The notes below the pieces were generated by a model. The model did not search any database. It was not told the origin of the DNA and saw only the letters and a list, made by a program, of their open reading frames with translations. DNA of 64,000 bases from Mucilaginibacter sp. (GTDB lineage Bacteria > Bacteroidota > Bacteroidia > Sphingobacteriales > Sphingobacteriaceae). Position 1 is the first letter of the stretch; each line of letters starts with the position of its first letter. The position numbers and the translations under genes were made by a program. The DNA lies in assembly GCA_028288305.1 (NCBI GenBank), contig JAQBOA010000075.1, positions 1-64,000 of the forward strand, written 5' to 3'. Positions 63,098 through 64,000 of this stretch are shown here, piece by piece.

Positions 63098-64000
63098 ATG
63101 AAAGGAAAACTTGTACAAAATCTTTCTGTAAATTTTGTTCAGCTAATTTTAAATCAGGTATTTGGCCTTGGAATATTCTATGTTTTATCAACAGGGTTAG
63201 ACAAAAGTAGTTTTGGACAAATCAATCTTGCTTTAGCGCTTCTTTTAGCTGTATTTAATATACTATCATTTGGCATTGATCAGCTGGTAATAAAAAAAAT
63301 TGCAAGTGGCACATCTGTAATATCTATCCTTGCGCTTTACATAGGCCATGTTCTCCTTACAGGACTAATTTTTTACTTGCTTCTTTTATCAGGGACTATC
63401 TTTTTTCCTCATACCAATAATGTATACAGTATTATTTTACTAATTGGCATTGGTAAGCTGATGATCTTTTTTTCGACACCTTTTAAACAGGCCGCTAACG
63501 GATTAGAAAAATTTAGATTACTGGGCTATATGTCGGTAATATCAAATCTTATCCGTTGCAGTGGGTTGATTATCGTAGCACTTTTACACAATTTAAATAT
63601 CACCAGCATTATTCTAATATTTATAGGCGGCGATGCTGCGGAGCTATTGCTTTGCATATATCTTTTCTATCGCTCAACAAAAATTCCTTTAATTATAAAA
63701 TGGGATCGTGTTAATTATATTAAACTGCTAAAGGAGGCCTGGCCGCAAACCGGGGTTGTATTAATTACTTCGGCGTTGGCCCGTTTCGATTGGTTATTTA
63801 TTGGGTTTATGGTTTCAGCAATAAAACTTGCTGAATATAGCTTTGCTTATAAAGTGTTTGAAATTTCAACGCTTCCATTATTAGCAATTGCCCCTTTGCT
63901 CATCCCTCGTTTTACAAAGTTATTTCAGCAAAATATTATCCCGGTTGATAAATTAAAATTCCTGATAAGGATAGAAATGATTGTCGCCGCATTTGTTGGC
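63098..64000 (+). CDS. Oligosaccharide flippase (Wzx-like), 3' end outside window
   Basis: The first 301 residues of a polysaccharide transport protein, cut by the window edge. MKGKLVQNLSVNFVQLILNQVFGLGIFYVLS is the usual N-terminal helix pair of the Wzx/O-antigen flippase group; at least eight transmembrane helices are visible, and FGIDQLVIKKIA is the first conserved inter-helix loop. It would flip undecaprenyl-linked oligosaccharides to the periplasm. Confidence 0.88.
   Translation, partial: MKGKLVQNLSVNFVQLILNQVFGLGIFYVLSTGLDKSSFGQINLALALLLAVFNILSFGIDQLVIKKIASGTSVISILALYIGHVLLTGLIFYLLLLSGTIFFPHTNNVYSIILLIGIGKLMIFFSTPFKQAANGLEKFRLLGYMSVISNLIRCSGLIIVALLHNLNITSIILIFIGGDAAELLLCIYLFYRSTKIPLIIKWDRVNYIKLLKEAWPQTGVVLITSALARFDWLFIGFMVSAIKLAEYSFAYKVFEISTLPLLAIAPLLIPRFTKLFQQNIIPVDKLKFLIRIEMIVAAFVG

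Overview
The window is typical Bacteroidota chromosome and most resembles Sphingobacteriaceae (Mucilaginibacter/Pedobacter type). Supporting this are DUF4294, DUF4249, DUF5777 and DUF6786 proteins, a TonB-dependent receptor with STN and carboxypeptidase-like domains, a bacillithiol-type deacetylase, the non-phosphorylating L-fucose genes, many Spase-I/II signal peptides, and -7 boxes of the TAnnTTTG type. The genus is an inference; no rRNA gene is present.

Layout. 1-11.4 kb is mostly housekeeping: the end of a DUF2071 gene, a PIN toxin/antitoxin pair, pabB, purA, a Fur-family regulator, a PD-(D/E)XK-like protein, a bifunctional Rel (p)ppGpp enzyme, DUF4294, glutathione peroxidase, bshB1 and L-lysine 6-aminotransferase. 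11.7-18.2 kb holds small stress and accessory genes (PRC-barrel, ABM, two DUF3606 paralogues, a YncE-like propeller, DoxX, DHFR-like, GYD, an alpha/beta hydrolase).

18.2-23.0 kb is an accessory island: a second PIN module, a tight array of four unusual tRNA genes (Pro-UGG, Ile-UAU, Phe-GAA, Cys-GCA) with a degenerate fifth, then a converging operon (membrane protein, HEPN nuclease with RNVIAH motif, DUF5343), the C-terminal stub of an RtcB RNA ligase, and a GIY-YIG gene embedded in five copies of a ~95-bp palindromic repeat. RNA cleavage, RNA repair and spare tRNAs side by side make this the most interesting part of the window.

23.1-31.3 kb returns to metabolism (PLP desulfhydrase, RluD-type synthase, class IV aminotransferase, glutaminase-family protein, M81 peptidase). 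31.4-39.9 kb is mosaic: two fossil tRNA 3' ends with terminators, a GC-rich pair (S51 peptidase, MFS transporter), an inverted-repeat element, DUF3800, a complete IS4-family element with a 9-bp target duplication inside a RAYT-transposase remnant, putative integrase arm-type repeats and a third PIN module.

40.0-45.3 kb is an L-fucose utilisation cluster (two SDRs, FAH-family hydrolase, DUF6786 lipoprotein, GH29 fucosidase). 48.0-57.8 kb is an outer-membrane module: a TonB-dependent receptor with two companions, facing three tandem DUF4249 lipoproteins. 58.1-61.9 kb is an ECF-sigma/anti-sigma-like/YceI/DUF5777 operon, and the window ends with a glycosyltransferase and a flippase cut by the edge.

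No CRISPR array and no rRNA operon was seen.
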